Positions 23,186-33,888 of a stretch of 64,000 nucleotides of DNA are shown here, piece by piece. How positions within the stretch are numbered: the first letter of the stretch is position 1; each line of letters begins with the position of its first letter. The DNA comes from Clavaria fumosa (taxonomy: Eukaryota; Basidiomycota; Agaricomycetes; Agaricales; Clavariaceae). The position numbers and the translations under genes were made by a program. Location of the stretch: the NCBI GenBank assembly GCA_951802425.1, contig OX637806.1, positions 248,001-312,000 of the forward strand, written 5' to 3'. The notes beneath the pieces are model-generated. The model ran no database searches, was not told the DNA's origin, and worked only from the letters and a program-made list of their open reading frames with translations.

Positions 23186-23465
23186 TGTTTGCATATTTAC
23201 TCTTATTCACAATAAGAGTAAGGAATTATCCTGTCAATGAGACTTGTCAGAGATTACCTAGAATCACAGAATCACTCTGGTGACATAAGAGTGATCCTAT
23301 AGGCAATACAGAGGAGTGTGGTAGGTGATATGCTTTGCCACTGAGACACTATTGCTAGTGCTCCTAGAGGTTCTCATGACTACTAGCCACAATGTTGAAT
23401 GATTGTAGGCTATGAATTACTACATACTCTGCATTCCAACTGTGGGATTACTCCCATCCCTAACA
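23186..23465 (-). repeat. 5' LTR of element H
   Basis: It is 280 bp, TGTTTGCATATT...CCCATCCCTAACA. The adjacent internal sequence on the minus strand (TTACAGTTAACCACCCCC) has no TGG-type primer site that I can recognise. Confidence 0.85.
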
Positions 23466-23477
23466 TCTACTGTCTTT

Positions 23478-23602
23478 GCAACCTTCCAGGACCAAGTATT
23501 CTCAATTGTACTCAACAGTTGATTGGTCTTAGCAAGTTTACAGGACTGGTCACCAATGAATTGACCTTCAGTACTATTTACAAGATGGGACAGGCCCTAA
23601 CA
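23478..23602 (-). repeat. Family C LTR fragment, inverted
   Basis: It matches the reverse complement of the first ~125 bp of the family C LTR, ending in CAGGCCCTAACA. It abuts the LTR of element H, so H sits at the edge of older LTR debris. Confidence 0.75.
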
Positions 23603-23973
23603 TTGAGTTGACCCATTAATAACACACCCTTGCACTGCACCAAAACATCTGGACAAAGAGGTGACTTGGGATGATGATTGCTGTGGATGATGGAGCTCCT
23701 ACAGGAGGCATTTCAACCCAACTGAGAAGATCCTTAATATCAGCTGCATAGTGTACCCCACCAAGACCTGGGTTCCTCTAGAATGTCTATGGGTACATAG
23801 GCCCCATTGAGGCAGGCAACAATCTGGGTCTTGTTGAGTGCCCACAGAGGAACAGTGCTGTGAAATGTGAAAACTGAGCTCAAAGAGGTGGAGTGGTGAA
23901 GTGCTCAAATCAGGTATAGAATGATCAGCTCTTCATAAGCATTTTCACATGAAACCTGCATGCCAAGTCATAT

Positions 23974-25480
23974 TCATAGGTTTGCTGCTAGATTTGTGTG
24001 CTGCCCCCTTTCAAGCCACCTCATGATTGACAGAAACAAAAGTGGTTCAACTATTTCACCCTCATGTTTCTCACAGAGATGAGCTATCCCATATTCAATG
24101 AGTTGGGTAGTAACACTGCCAAACATGGAAGATTGGCCCCTGGTCATGTGAGACTGCACAATCTGCATGGCTTGTTCAAGGGCCTCCATATTTGAGCTGA
24201 GTCGATGCCACTCAAAGCCCAGAAATCTGACTTTGAGACAGGTTGTATGCTGTCTAATAAATTCATTAAACAGTGTGTGTGGCAATTTCAGTCCATTCCT
24301 CAAGAGGCACCCTACAAAGGATACAGAGAACTGATACCTGTTGTTGGCTGGAATATGTGTGCTATGAAAAAGCATCTAACCCACCAACCCAGAAGATATT
24401 CCCAGATCCTCTGTTGCAGATGAAGGCCAGAAAGGGATCCCAAAAAGGAATTGGGGATGTAGTGTTTGAGGAATAGATTCGGTTTCTGCCAGGTGTTGAA
24501 CATCCCAAGCTTGTGGATTAATTCCATTCCATTTGCAGGCTTTGATACTCCAGAGACCAAAGCATTATCTACCTCCTCCAGTGAAAGACCTGTACCTGAC
24601 ACAACAAGCTTGACCAGCAATTTGGTGAAGGCCCAAGCTATTTCCCAAATAAGTGATTGAAATATGTTCAGGTCCCCAGATGACACGAAAGCTCTTGGAT
24701 ATAGTCTTGCAGCCCATTGTGCTTCAATCCAGCAAAATTACAAAGTTTGACCCATCCAGATATTTCTGACAAATGATTTCAAGGCACATAACCAGCATGG
24801 CAAGGGCCCCTTCTGAAGCATGGACCAGGCAAATCCTGAGGACCCAAAGAAACAAATGTAAGGTTTGGAGGCAAGGGTGAATGTAGTTGGACAACTGGAA
24901 GAGCAACCAAATGCATTGATGCTTCTCCTGTAAATTTCTCTCAACTTTGATTGCAAGCTGGAAGAAAAACTCAAAAACCACTATGTGTGCAGCCAGGGCT
25001 TTATGGAGGAGCATAGAAACAATACCAAAGTTTACATTATTTGGCTTGGCTCATTCCTCAGGATTGAAAAGATTGAGGTTGGGTTCCCATTCATTGTACA
25101 AGGTGACTTGGTCCAGGACTTCACATACATCTGTAACCCCAACACCATTGACATCTGGGGCTGCAGTGAAGTAGAATCCTCAATATTCCATGAGGCCTTC
25201 AAAGATGCACTGGGATTTGCCTGATCTGGACATGTTGCAAATAAATCTGGATTCTGTGGTGAACAGAGTTCAATAAACAAGTGACAAACTCCATATGAAT
25301 GTGCACCATATCCATTTTTTTTTTTCAATTTGACTATCATCGCACACATGGAGGTCATGAAACAAAAGACTTGGGTTGCCATTCCAATATGTTGGGAGTT
25401 GAAGGTTTGTCAACAAGCAGTATGTTGTAATCCAAACCACTGAACACCATTTGGCAACCACAATGATTGTCACCACAGGC
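23974..25480 (-). pseudogene. Remnant of a large protein, possibly Crinkler/P-loop type
   Basis: Minus-strand frames at 24686-24312 and 24375-23974 join if one base is gained or lost near 24365 (A-run). The joined reading has a block VVSGTGLSLEEVDNALVSG followed by a long helical region (LGMFNTWQ..., NGLKLPHTLFNEFIRQHT, RYQFSVSFVGCLLRNG). Further frames at 25014-24724 and 25382-25032 may be its N-terminal part. The SGTGLS block and the following layout remind me of Crinkler-like or P-loop ATPase proteins common in Agaricomycetes, but no Walker A motif is visible. Identity is a guess; degeneration is clear. Confidence 0.3.
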
Positions 25481-25779
25481 AACAGGACTGAAGGGGACAT
25501 GCCACATATTTGCAAATGCTAACAATCACCTCACAACAAGTATGAGTCCTGCTTTTAATTTGGATTTGGACCTTGGAAACTTTCAGGTACTCACTGCTCA
25601 GAAGAGGCTCCATCCCAGAAGATAACTTGGGGGTGTGGGCCATCACAAGTACACCATCTGTATGCTCATTATATGTCTGAACTTAGTGGATCTGAGGTTT
25701 GTTTTTCATGTCATGAAGGACTTGTTCATGCCACACTTGTGACAGCCTGCTCCCCCAAGTGAATATACTGGTGATGCAG

Positions 25780-26180
25780 GTGACACAGGGGACACATTTT
25801 GTGCCTGGGATCTGGTTGTTGTGCCTGATATGGACACCTGGGACTTGGGACCTGGGACTTGGTGCCTGGGACCTAAAGTGTGCCAAGTCCAATATTTCAG
25901 ATTCTAAGTACCAGGTCTCCCAGGTGCCATGCCTCAGGTATCCCAAGTCCCCTGTAACCCAGGTCCCATATACCCCAGGTCCCAGGTCTTCCAGGTGTCT
26001 CAGGTGTCAGGTCTCCCAGGTGCCATGCCTCAGGTGTCCCAAGTCTCCTGTACCTGAGGTCCCATGTACCCCATGTCCCAGGTGTCTCAGGTGTCTCAGG
26101 TCTCAGGTGTCCCAGGTCTCAGGTGTCCCAGGGTCTCAGGCAGGTGTCCCAGGTTTCTCAGGTCCCAAGTCTTTTAGGTG
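25780..26180 (+). repeat. Imperfect short tandem repeat, CAGGTGTCCCAGGTCTC type
   Basis: Irregular reiterations of CCCAGGT / CAGGTGT / GGGACCTGG words fill about 400 bp. Both strands are open in places only because of the repeat. No gene is supported. Confidence 0.7.
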
Positions 26181-27140
26181 CAACAGTGTTGAGCACTTCC
26201 CATCCAATCTTCCATGCTTACCTGGGACCTGCAGCAAATGGGACTTGGTACACAATGATCTGGGATAATCAAGGCCATTGTCAACAAGAGCTGGATCTGA
26301 CTCCAGTATGTTTGAGGGACCTGGGTCAAGGTTGGCTGAGTGGGAGCAAATCAGAGATGTGATTGAAGGTAACAACCTAGGGAAGGCTGTTACAAGAGCA
26401 ACTACTTATATACTACTGAGGCATGAGTCATAGTGAGTTGTGAGAGGGGCATGTGGCATGCAGAGGGGGTGAGGAAGAGCATGAGTCATATGTGACAGGG
26501 GAAAAAAGGGGGGGTAACATGTGGAGTGTGATAGGAGAAAGGGGGGTACATGCATAGTGTGAGAAGGAGGCAGGGGGGTGTGATGAGTGAAGGAGATCAT
26601 GTGATGAGATTCTCACATAGTCCCCTCCCTGTGGGCCAACATCTTGGTGGGCCCATCAAGCTTCTAGGCTCTCCTTGCATTCTTGAGGGGGTGGCAGTGG
26701 TGGCACAGCTTCAGTAGGAGGGTCAACACTAGTGTCACAGGTTGTGGGGACAAGGGGGTGTTCATAGTCATCTGTAGGTACAATCCATGAAGATATGACA
26801 TTGGTGGTGATGGGCACAATGAGGGGAGGGACCTCCACAACAATAATGGACTGCCCACTCTTCTTGCAGGACAGGCTTGGGTGGCAAGGGGACCTCAAAC
26901 TGCAAGTGTGAGGTGCGGCAGTTGATCCAAAGCTCAGCTAAAATTGGGGAGGCCCAGAGGATTCAGCATTGTTGCCCAAAGCTGAGGTCATGTATCTCAC
27001 GCCAGAGGGCATGGCTGATTACTACTGGATGACTTTCTATAAGGATTAAGAGAAATTTCAACAACTTGTAAAGCAGAGTTACAAATTAAGAGACACAATT
27101 TAGAGCACTTGCACCAACCTTAATGATCCAACATTGCTCA
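26181..27140. other. Non-coding, partly purine-rich DNA
   Basis: A purine-rich stretch with G runs lies at 26440-26590. An 80-codon minus-strand frame (26898-26656) has no recognised domain. Nothing else is supported. Confidence 0.4.
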
Positions 27141-27143
27141 AAA

Positions 27144-27530
27144 ATGGACAACCCAGCTGTCCTGTTGTATATCATGGCCAACCAGCAAGACAAGACCACT
27201 GTTGCCTGTGCTGCCCTCTGCACAATCCTCATATTTGGTGCAGAAACAGCCTCCTAGTCCAGAGCAGCTTGTTGGAACCCCTCTTGTCTCTATCTTTGCC
27301 ATTCACAGCTACTACCTAATCTGTGTATTTCTACTCCATGGCAGCAACTCTACCAGAGCATGGACAACAGGGCATTCATCACAACCATGGGTGTTGATGT
27401 TGAGACTTTCCATTATATCCTGTCCAGTGGCTTTGGCAAAGCATGGATGTCAGCAACTGGCCACCAGCTCTACTGGGGTTGTGGTGTGACTCAGTCTCAG
27501 TGCATTGGAGTTGAAGTCAGGGGCAACAAA
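27144..27530 (+). pseudogene. Harbinger-type (DDE_Tnp_4) transposase N-terminal remnant
   Basis: From the ATG at 27144 the reading MDNPAVLLYIMANQQDKTTV runs to a stop near 27260. A second block reads LYQSMDNRAFITTMGVDVETFHYILSSGFGKAW (about 27348-27445). That block matches my memory of the N-terminal region of basidiomycete PIF/Harbinger-like transposases ((N/D)RAYITTMG.DVETF..L...F...W). The catalytic domain is not visible downstream. The family call rests on recall of the motif, not on a search. Confidence 0.5.
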
Positions 27531-27960
27531 ATACTATAGGCAACTACAAGGAGTCTGTGTATAGTACAGGAACTGGTCAGGTATAGACCAGGTTGAAGAT
27601 GAGGGAACTAAGACAACTGAACAACTGACTACTTATACTTCTTGGCCTTATCTCCTAATCATGGTCCATGTGGTACAACACTGCTTCTATATCACAAGGC
27701 ATGGGAACATGTGCCTAAGAAGTGTGGTTGCTGACTGTCTGCAGTATGCACAGACCATGGTGCCTTCCCAGTGTGGTATTTCATCAGTCACAGAAGCTCT
27801 CTGTGGGAATTCCCTCATTTGTCATCACTGCCTATGATCTGGACTTCATGGAAGTCAGTCCAGTCACATGTAAGCATAAGCGCTGGTCCAGCACTTATGG
27901 TAGTTGCCTTTTTGGATGTGCCTAACACATGGGCTTCTCAGACTAGGTGCCATACCTAGC
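27531..27960. other. Unidentified DNA
   Basis: Short plus-strand frames at 27722-27959 have no recognisable motif. I see no gene that can be supported. Confidence 0.3.
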
Positions 27961-27999
27961 TGGTCCTCAGCACAGTTAGGGACAAATGAAGTCCAATAG

Positions 28000-28302
28000 T
28001 AGCATGGGTGTTCTGCAGTCTGTGCAAGCCATTAATCACATGGCTTGATGTTCCACATGGGTGAGCAATGCTCAAGCCTTGCTTTACTAAGCACCAATTA
28101 TGCTTAAGTAATACCAGCACTAATATGGGTGCTTAGAGTCATATTAGCATGGACCTATTACTAAGCAGATGCATGCTAGATGGGCACTTAATCCAGCAGG
28201 TGCTCAAAGTGAGCACTTAGGTTGTGGGCACTAAATGCCAGGCACTTCACAGTAATAATTGTGTAAGGAAAATTGATTATCCTTACATCACCCCCCTCCC
28301 AA
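28000..28302 (-). repeat. 3' LTR start and polypurine tract of element L
   Basis: On the minus strand, GGGAGGGGGGTGA (28288-28302) precedes TGTAAGGATAATC at 28287, the LTR start. The first 12 bases (TGTAAGGATAAT) equal the minus-strand start of the A/B LTRs, but the sequences then diverge. The far end of this LTR was not located, so the left coordinate is nominal. Confidence 0.55.
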
Positions 28303-29547
28303 GGTTCATGTCCATGAGTCCAGTCTTGGACTTCTCCTTCCCAATTGGTGAGATTTTCATAAGGATGGAAGGTTAACTGAGCATGATCTAAATGCCTGAG
28401 CTTCCTTGGTGCCTCTGGATGTTTTTTGTGGAAATCTGGGATGGCTTCTTTTGCATTCCCAAGGTTTTCCAAAGGTTCCCATGTAGCTTCTTCTTTGGGG
28501 TAACCTTTCCAGAGTACCAAGTATTTCAGTTTCCTTCTGCATCCTTCAAGTTTAGAGTCAATTCCTTTCTCAACATCATACTCTGGCTCATCACCGATAA
28601 TTTCAGGAGGTGGGGGAGGTTCTCATTCCTGGCTAGGGAATGCAGGCAGTACATAGGGTTTGAGAAGTCCTTCCAAAAATATGTTGTGTATTTTCCATTG
28701 TGGTGGGAGTGTTAAATGGTACACTCCTTCTCCCACTTTGGATTCAATGGGGAAGGGTCCAACTCTTTTCCCTGCCAACTTAGAGGTTAGTCCCTTGGGG
28801 AGTTTAAGGTTCTTGGCATCTAGCCAGACCAGGTTTCCTTTTTTGTATACAAGGGCTGTCTTCTTATGTTGGTCCTACTGGAGCTTCATTTGCTCTGCTG
28901 CCTTTTCGAGAGAAAGTCTAGCTTTCTCTCTAGCCTCTAATAAGTCTCTGACAAGTTTATCCACATGTGGTACATCAATAGACTTCTTTGAGATTTCCCC
29001 TTTCCAAGGGTATCTCCCATAGTCTAAATAGAAAGGTGTATACCTCATCATGGAGTTCACCTTGTCATTATAAGAGAACTTGGCTGTAGGCAGCCAAGTT
29101 GTCCAATCATCCTGGCAGTGCATAATGTAATGTCTCAGGAAAGTTTCAATTTCCTGATTTGTTCACTTGGACTGTCTGTCTGTCTGCGGATGGTATGCTG
29201 TTGAGGGATTTGCCTGAATCCCCATGGCTTTATAAAAGGCAGTGATGAGGGCAGAGGTAAACCTCCTGTCTCTATCACTGATTATTTTCTTAGGGAGTCT
29301 GTGCTCCCCGAATACTCTATCACGGAGGATGGCCAAGGCCTCGTCCATGGTGAGTTTCATCTTTACTGCCTGCAGTATGAGTCTCTTAGTGAATCAGTCT
29401 ATGATTACTAAGATTCCATCATAGGACTTGGACTTGGGAATTGGTCCAATAATGTCCCATGTAATTTCTTCCCAGGGTCCAGCTGGGATGGTGTGTGGGT
29501 GGAGTGGATTAGCTTGCTTAGTCCAGTCCACCTTATTCCTTTGACAC
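28290..29547 (-). pseudogene. pol: Ty3/gypsy integrase and chromodomain remnant (element L)
   Basis: Read on the minus strand: WEEITWDIIGPIPKSKSYDGIL (first catalytic Asp region, about 29480-29420), SDRDRRFTSALITAFYK (second Asp, about 29280), TAYHPQTDRQSK then TGA then NQEIETFLRHY, and the chromodomain LVLWKGYPKEEATWEPLENL (28520-28440). At the third catalytic position the expected E is K and the next codon is TGA in place of CGA. RT and everything upstream are cut off at 29547, where an inverted family C LTR piece begins. The integrase is therefore dead twice over. Confidence 0.88.
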
Positions 29548-29790
29548 TGTCAGGACCCATTCATTTTTCCCTTACCCAAGCCAACTTTACCAACACCTAC
29601 AAACCTCCTGACGGCCCTCTACAACCTTGTGAGCTCCTCTACACACTTCCAAAACCCACTATCCTCTTCCGGAAGCTTCCCTGACCTCCCCTGTGTTCAC
29701 ACAACACTCATGACCACCATGCCATACTCGTGACACCTCTCTCTGCCTAACCCATGTGTATACTTTGCCCAGACCCATCACCTCAATGCA
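29548..29790 (-). repeat. Family C LTR fragment, inverted
   Basis: It begins TGTCAGGACCCATTCATTTTTCC, the reverse complement of the family C LTR right end, and follows that LTR for about 240 bp with many CpG losses. Confidence 0.75.
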
Positions 29791-30289
29791 CAACATGCTG
29801 TTGCACATCTTCTTCAGCCAGCATGTTGTCGCAGTCAATCCTAAATCTGGAGCTCAAAGGTCGCAGTGAGGTCACAATAAGGTTGTGAGGATCATGTGGA
29901 TAGCTGATGTAGAGGCTCAATGAGGAGGTAGAAAGAGGCAATTTCTGGAGAATATCAAAGTCTAAGGAATACATGTTATGTACCTACTCGTATATATAGT
30001 AAAGTCCAAGGTCATAGAAATGGTATAGTACAAAGTAGTAAAGAGAAATGTACAATGGGAGTGACAGTAGGGGGGAAATGAAAGTATCCAGGTAATGATT
30101 GTGAAGTTGTCATGGTCCCAAGAAGGGAAGCGTCAGTTGGTGGGGGAATGGGATAGTGGTACAAGGGCGTCAGGGGGACAGGAAGCCACCATGGGAAGGA
30201 GATAGGGATGCCAAGGGGACAGGGTAATGGTAAAGGCGGGGTGCGGGAGAGTACAAGGTTGCATTAGGGATGGTCACTTGATGGGCAAT
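29791..30289. other. Unique spacer, no gene
   Basis: A 63-codon minus-strand frame (29974-29783) has no family features. The spacer is the left flank of the family C nest. Its last bases, GCAAT, should recur beyond the other end of element C if C's target duplication survives. Confidence 0.4.
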
Positions 30290-31771
30290 TGTTAGGGCCT
30301 GTCCTGTCTCGATAGTAGTGCCAGAGATCGACTTGTTGGTGACCTATGCTGGAAACTCGCTAAGACCAATCAACTGTTGAGCACAGTCGAGAATGCTCGG
30401 TCCCGGAAGGTCGCGAAGACATCTGAGAAGATGTAAGAGCGAAGAAAGACAAGTATAGAGGAGGAAGACGTTGTTGGGAAGGTCGTGAAGTCAGTAGACG
30501 AAGCGTAAAGGAGGAAATTGACGAGGAGGGGGGAAATGGGTGACGCTGAGAGGGTCGCGAAGTCGACTGATGAAGCATGAAGAAAGGAATAGACGAGGTG
30601 GGAGAAAGTGATAATGCTGAGAAGGTCGCAAGGTCGACCGACGAAGTGTAGAGAAGGAAAAAGACGAGGTGAAAGAAATAGAGAATGTTGGAAGGATCGC
30701 GGTGGTCGCGATGGTGTTGAGAAATGTGTCGGTGAAGGCGATGACTTTGCCAACCAACAGGTGAACCTGTAGGGTTCCAAGATCAGTACCAAGATGAATA
30801 ATAGAGAATACTTAGATTGCGCAAGTTGTAGGAGCGCAGAGGGCGAGTTAGAACAGAGTAGAGTGTGTCTTGGCGATCTTGTGGTCACCAAGAGAGACAA
30901 GACCTATCAATCGTGATGGTTCCAAGCTCAAAGGGCATACTAGCCTCAAGCTTAAACCAATGTGTGTCAATATCAAGTCTAGAGTACCATAAGTACATGC
31001 GAGACCTTATATACATACGTACAGAGAGTATAATGAAAAAGGGAAAGTACAGAGGTCGCCAGGCAACAAGACTATAGTAGTATGGGGTATGTTTAGTCGT
31101 AAAGTGACTAGGCACATGTTCTACTAAGGTTGCGAGGGGTTAGGTATGCATAGGTAAGGTCGCGACCTAGTTAAATAAGTATATATGTCGCTATAACTAC
31201 GGAGGGATTCTCGGATCATAAGTAACATAATTATAGACAACTGAGGAGAAGAAGGGACAAATATTTGAAGTGTTCATACAGCTGACCATTGGTGGCGCAT
31301 TTGAGTGTTAAGGTTGCGAGATCATAAGAGCGATCACGTGGGTGACACTAGTGACGCAGGTGACGCTAGTGACGCAGGTGACCTATGGGCAGGTAGTCAT
31401 GTGGGTAATGCTGGTAACGCAAGTAACGGTTGTAACGCTGGTAACATATTGGCGCTGGCAGTGGTAGCGCCGGGGGTGCCACGCAACAAGTCACATGCTG
31501 GTGGAAGTAGATGCGTATCGGTGTGTCGCGTGTAGGATTGGTGGGTCCGGGTGAAGTATGTGCGTAGGGTGAAGTAATAGGAAGTGTCGCGAGTACAGCA
31601 TGGTGGTCGCGAGTGTCGTGTGAGCACGGGGGAGGTTGGAGAGGCTTCTGGAAGGAGACAGCGGGTCCCGGAAGTGTGTAGAGGGACTCGTGAGGTTGTA
31701 GAGGGTCGTCGGGAAGCTCGTGGATGTGGGTGAAGTTGGCTTGGGCAAGGAAAAATGAATGGGTCCTGACA
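30290..31771 (-). repeat. 3' LTR of family C copy 1 (1482 bp)
   Basis: TGTTAGGGCC...GGGTCCTGACA. It contains 4-5 diverged ~76-bp internal repeats (around 30400-30680) carrying GGTCGCGAAGTCGAC-type words, and two TCGCGAGT units 20 bp apart at 31587 and 31607 near its outer (U3) edge. A minus-strand serine-rich frame of 167-176 codons is shared by the three long copies of this LTR. Confidence 0.92.
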
Positions 31772-31786
31772 TTACCCCCCCTTCAA
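31772..31786 (-). other. Polypurine tract of family C
   Basis: On the minus strand GAAGGGGGGGTAA touches the LTR terminus TGTCAGG. The same tract stands at 51968-51980 in copy D. It primes plus-strand DNA synthesis and fixes the element's orientation. Confidence 0.85.
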
Positions 31787-31887
31787 GCCTCGAGCCCTGC
31801 AAGAGTGGAGATCACGTGATGATTAGTCAGCATGATGTTTGTTGATCAGGTCACGACACCTGAAATTTTTCTCTAAGTTCAACCACC

Positions 31888-32767
31888 ATGGTCTCTGCTT
31901 TCATCAAACAACACGAAACCGAAACCAACAAGGACGAGAACGAGGTCGTGTGTGAAATGCACATATACAATGAAACGGAACCCAGCCTCAATCTGGGGAT
32001 CCTAGAAGATGCGCTGGCCCATCAAAAGGCTGAGCAAGAGCGATGCGCATGTATTTGCGAAGCCGCGGGCCGCTGCAAGACGTGAGGCAATGTCGCGAGT
32101 ACGAATAAGACTGTGAGCGATGTCGCGGAGTCAAGTGGGGCAGTGGAGAACGTCGCGGGCGAGGCTGACCTGTCGCCTGCGGACTTCCTAAAAGCTTGGA
32201 AGAAAATAGGGTCAGTGATGGAGAACAAAGAGTGGAATGAAAGGGAGCGAGAGGTGTGTAATAGTAGTTCTCATTCCCATTCGTTTCTTCTGATTGTTAC
32301 ATTCCAGGATTGCAATAACTGTGTCGCAAAGGGCCAACAGTGTGTGCGCAGCACTGCTGGCAAGTGTCGCCAGTGCGCAGAGGACCATGGGAAGTGTTCC
32401 TGGGTCCAGGAATTTCGTCGATGGTGTGTCAAGGCCGAATTCGGGTGGAGCGACATGCGAATCGATGAGGCTCTGCGGTCGGCAGAGGCACCAGGATCAG
32501 CTGCAACAGCGACCCCAACAGTCGTGAGTCGAGTGGGAGCCAAACTCCCCACTATTACGATTCCGGGGACCCCAACGTGAGCGGTACGTGGAAAGCGAGC
32601 AAGGACAAGGTCGCGGTCGCCAACGCCTGGTCCATCAACAAGGAGGCGAGTGGCGAAGCCATCATCATCGAAGGGGTTGGTGGAGGGAGGAGGAAAGGTT
32701 GTGGGGACCTTGGTCCCCAGGACGGATCTGGAACGGGAGCTCGCAACGCTCCATCAGCAACTCACGG
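31888..32767 (+). pseudogene. Antisense Zn2Cys6-like coiled-coil gene of family C, 5' part
   Basis: The gene starts 117 bp from the LTR edge at ATG 31888 (MVSAFIKQHETETNKD). Exon 1 is 31888-32253, the intron 32254-32307 (GTGTGT...CAG), and exon 2 starts at 32308 with the cysteine cluster DCNNC...C...CRQC...C (CX2CX6CX7CX2CX6C, all six Cys kept; about residues 124-152). A basic stretch (RTRSRSP, STRRR in the intact parallel copy) and a coiled coil follow. A TGA at 32083-32085 replaces the sense codon of copy D, and another near 32578 stands where D has CGA. Element B splits exon 2 after 32767. The 3' part is at 42574-43748. Confidence 0.82.
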
Positions 32768-33674
32768 TGTAGTAGGCTGTACAGGTGTTGGCTGCAAATA
32801 GATGTTCGCGGCCGGGTTCTTCAGGGGGTCTTATTGCACAATGGGTACACTAGACAGAACCTTCGAGGATGTGGAGGTTGAGTGCAAAAGGTTCAGAGAG
32901 TGAAAATATACGTTGTCCGGAGTATCCGGTATCAGATCCGATAGAGTCCGATGTTTGGATTGAAGGTTTGAGGGGCCGGCGACGACGAAGGCCAGCGGAT
33001 CAATAGGTACGACGAAAGGTGAGCTTGCTAAAAATCACAGCACGATGTGGGCGTTCAAAAAGCTGGATTTCCGTATAGTCCGAAGTGTGCTTAAGTACAG
33101 TTCTGTAAGTACAGCAAATTGGAATGTACGGAAATGTCCGGAAAACATATGGAACAGTGCCATGTCGCGTGAAGGGTTATATGGAGGAGTTATATCACAA
33201 GGGAATTGAGTAGCTCGGAGGAATGAAATGTCCGATGAGTAGCACATGTCCGGACTGCTTGTAAACTGAAGGAAAGTGGGGCTGGTACAGCAAAGGGGTA
33301 TTAGGAATAATGGGCAAAGTACTGCAAAGGGTTTGAAACGTTCAAATGATTGAATGGTTGAAAGGGATCACAGTATGAAATTTACAGCATGTTATATGAA
33401 ATAAAGGAATGGGAATGGAATAGTGAGTATGTCGAGCACTGACCATGCTGGAGTGATGAAATAGAAAGGCGTGGGCGGTGTGTGAGACCTGCAGGCTGTG
33501 ATCTTCACGGGGAGTCGGAGACCGGAGAGTCCGATGTCGGATAAGTATCAGTCGTTATCGGATGGTGTCGGATTGTTATCGGATTGTATCGGACGCGATT
33601 GCTTTGGATCCCGAAATATCTGGATGATTGGTATCTGTCATGTTTCTATGTTTAAACCACATATTATCCTTACA
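32768..33674 (-). repeat. 3' LTR of copy B
   Basis: TGTAGTAGG...CCTTACA. TCGG units stand at 33537, 33558, 33568, 33579 and 33589, with a sixth position mutated to TCAG at 33548. Spacing is 11, 10, 10, 11 and 10. The outer (U3) edge at 33674 is 215 bp from the ATG of the antisense gene. Confidence 0.97.
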
Positions 33675-33681
33675 TTCTCCC
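33675..33681 (-). other. Polypurine tract of copy B
   Basis: Minus strand GGGAGAA directly before the LTR start TGTAAGG. It is short but in the right place and orientation for the gag-pol strand. Confidence 0.6.
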
Positions 33682-33888
33682 GGGGGCTGAAAATGCAACT
33701 GCCCTTGGTTGCGACCAAACAAGGCCAAATAATCGTTTGTTGATCGTGAAGTACACGTTGTGTGGGTGCACATAGGTCCAAACACACACTTGTGTCTTCT
33801 CCAATAACAGCAACGCATCAACCATCCAAAAAAAAAAAAAAAAAAGGAAAACTTCGACGCTCTCGTTTTCCGGAACGCGGTCCAGGCG

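Larger units (their letters stand above)
20241..23465 (-). mobile_element. Gag-only LTR retroelement (element H)
   Basis: Direct repeats at 20241-20546 and 23186-23465 have TG...CCCTAACA ends and flank a minus-strand gag gene. A polypurine tract (GGGGGGGATA read on the minus strand) touches the left LTR at 20547-20560, which makes the left copy the 3' LTR. There is no protease, RT or integrase. The 936 bp downstream of gag have only a 95-codon frame. It must use enzymes from another element. No target duplication is visible. Confidence 0.85.
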
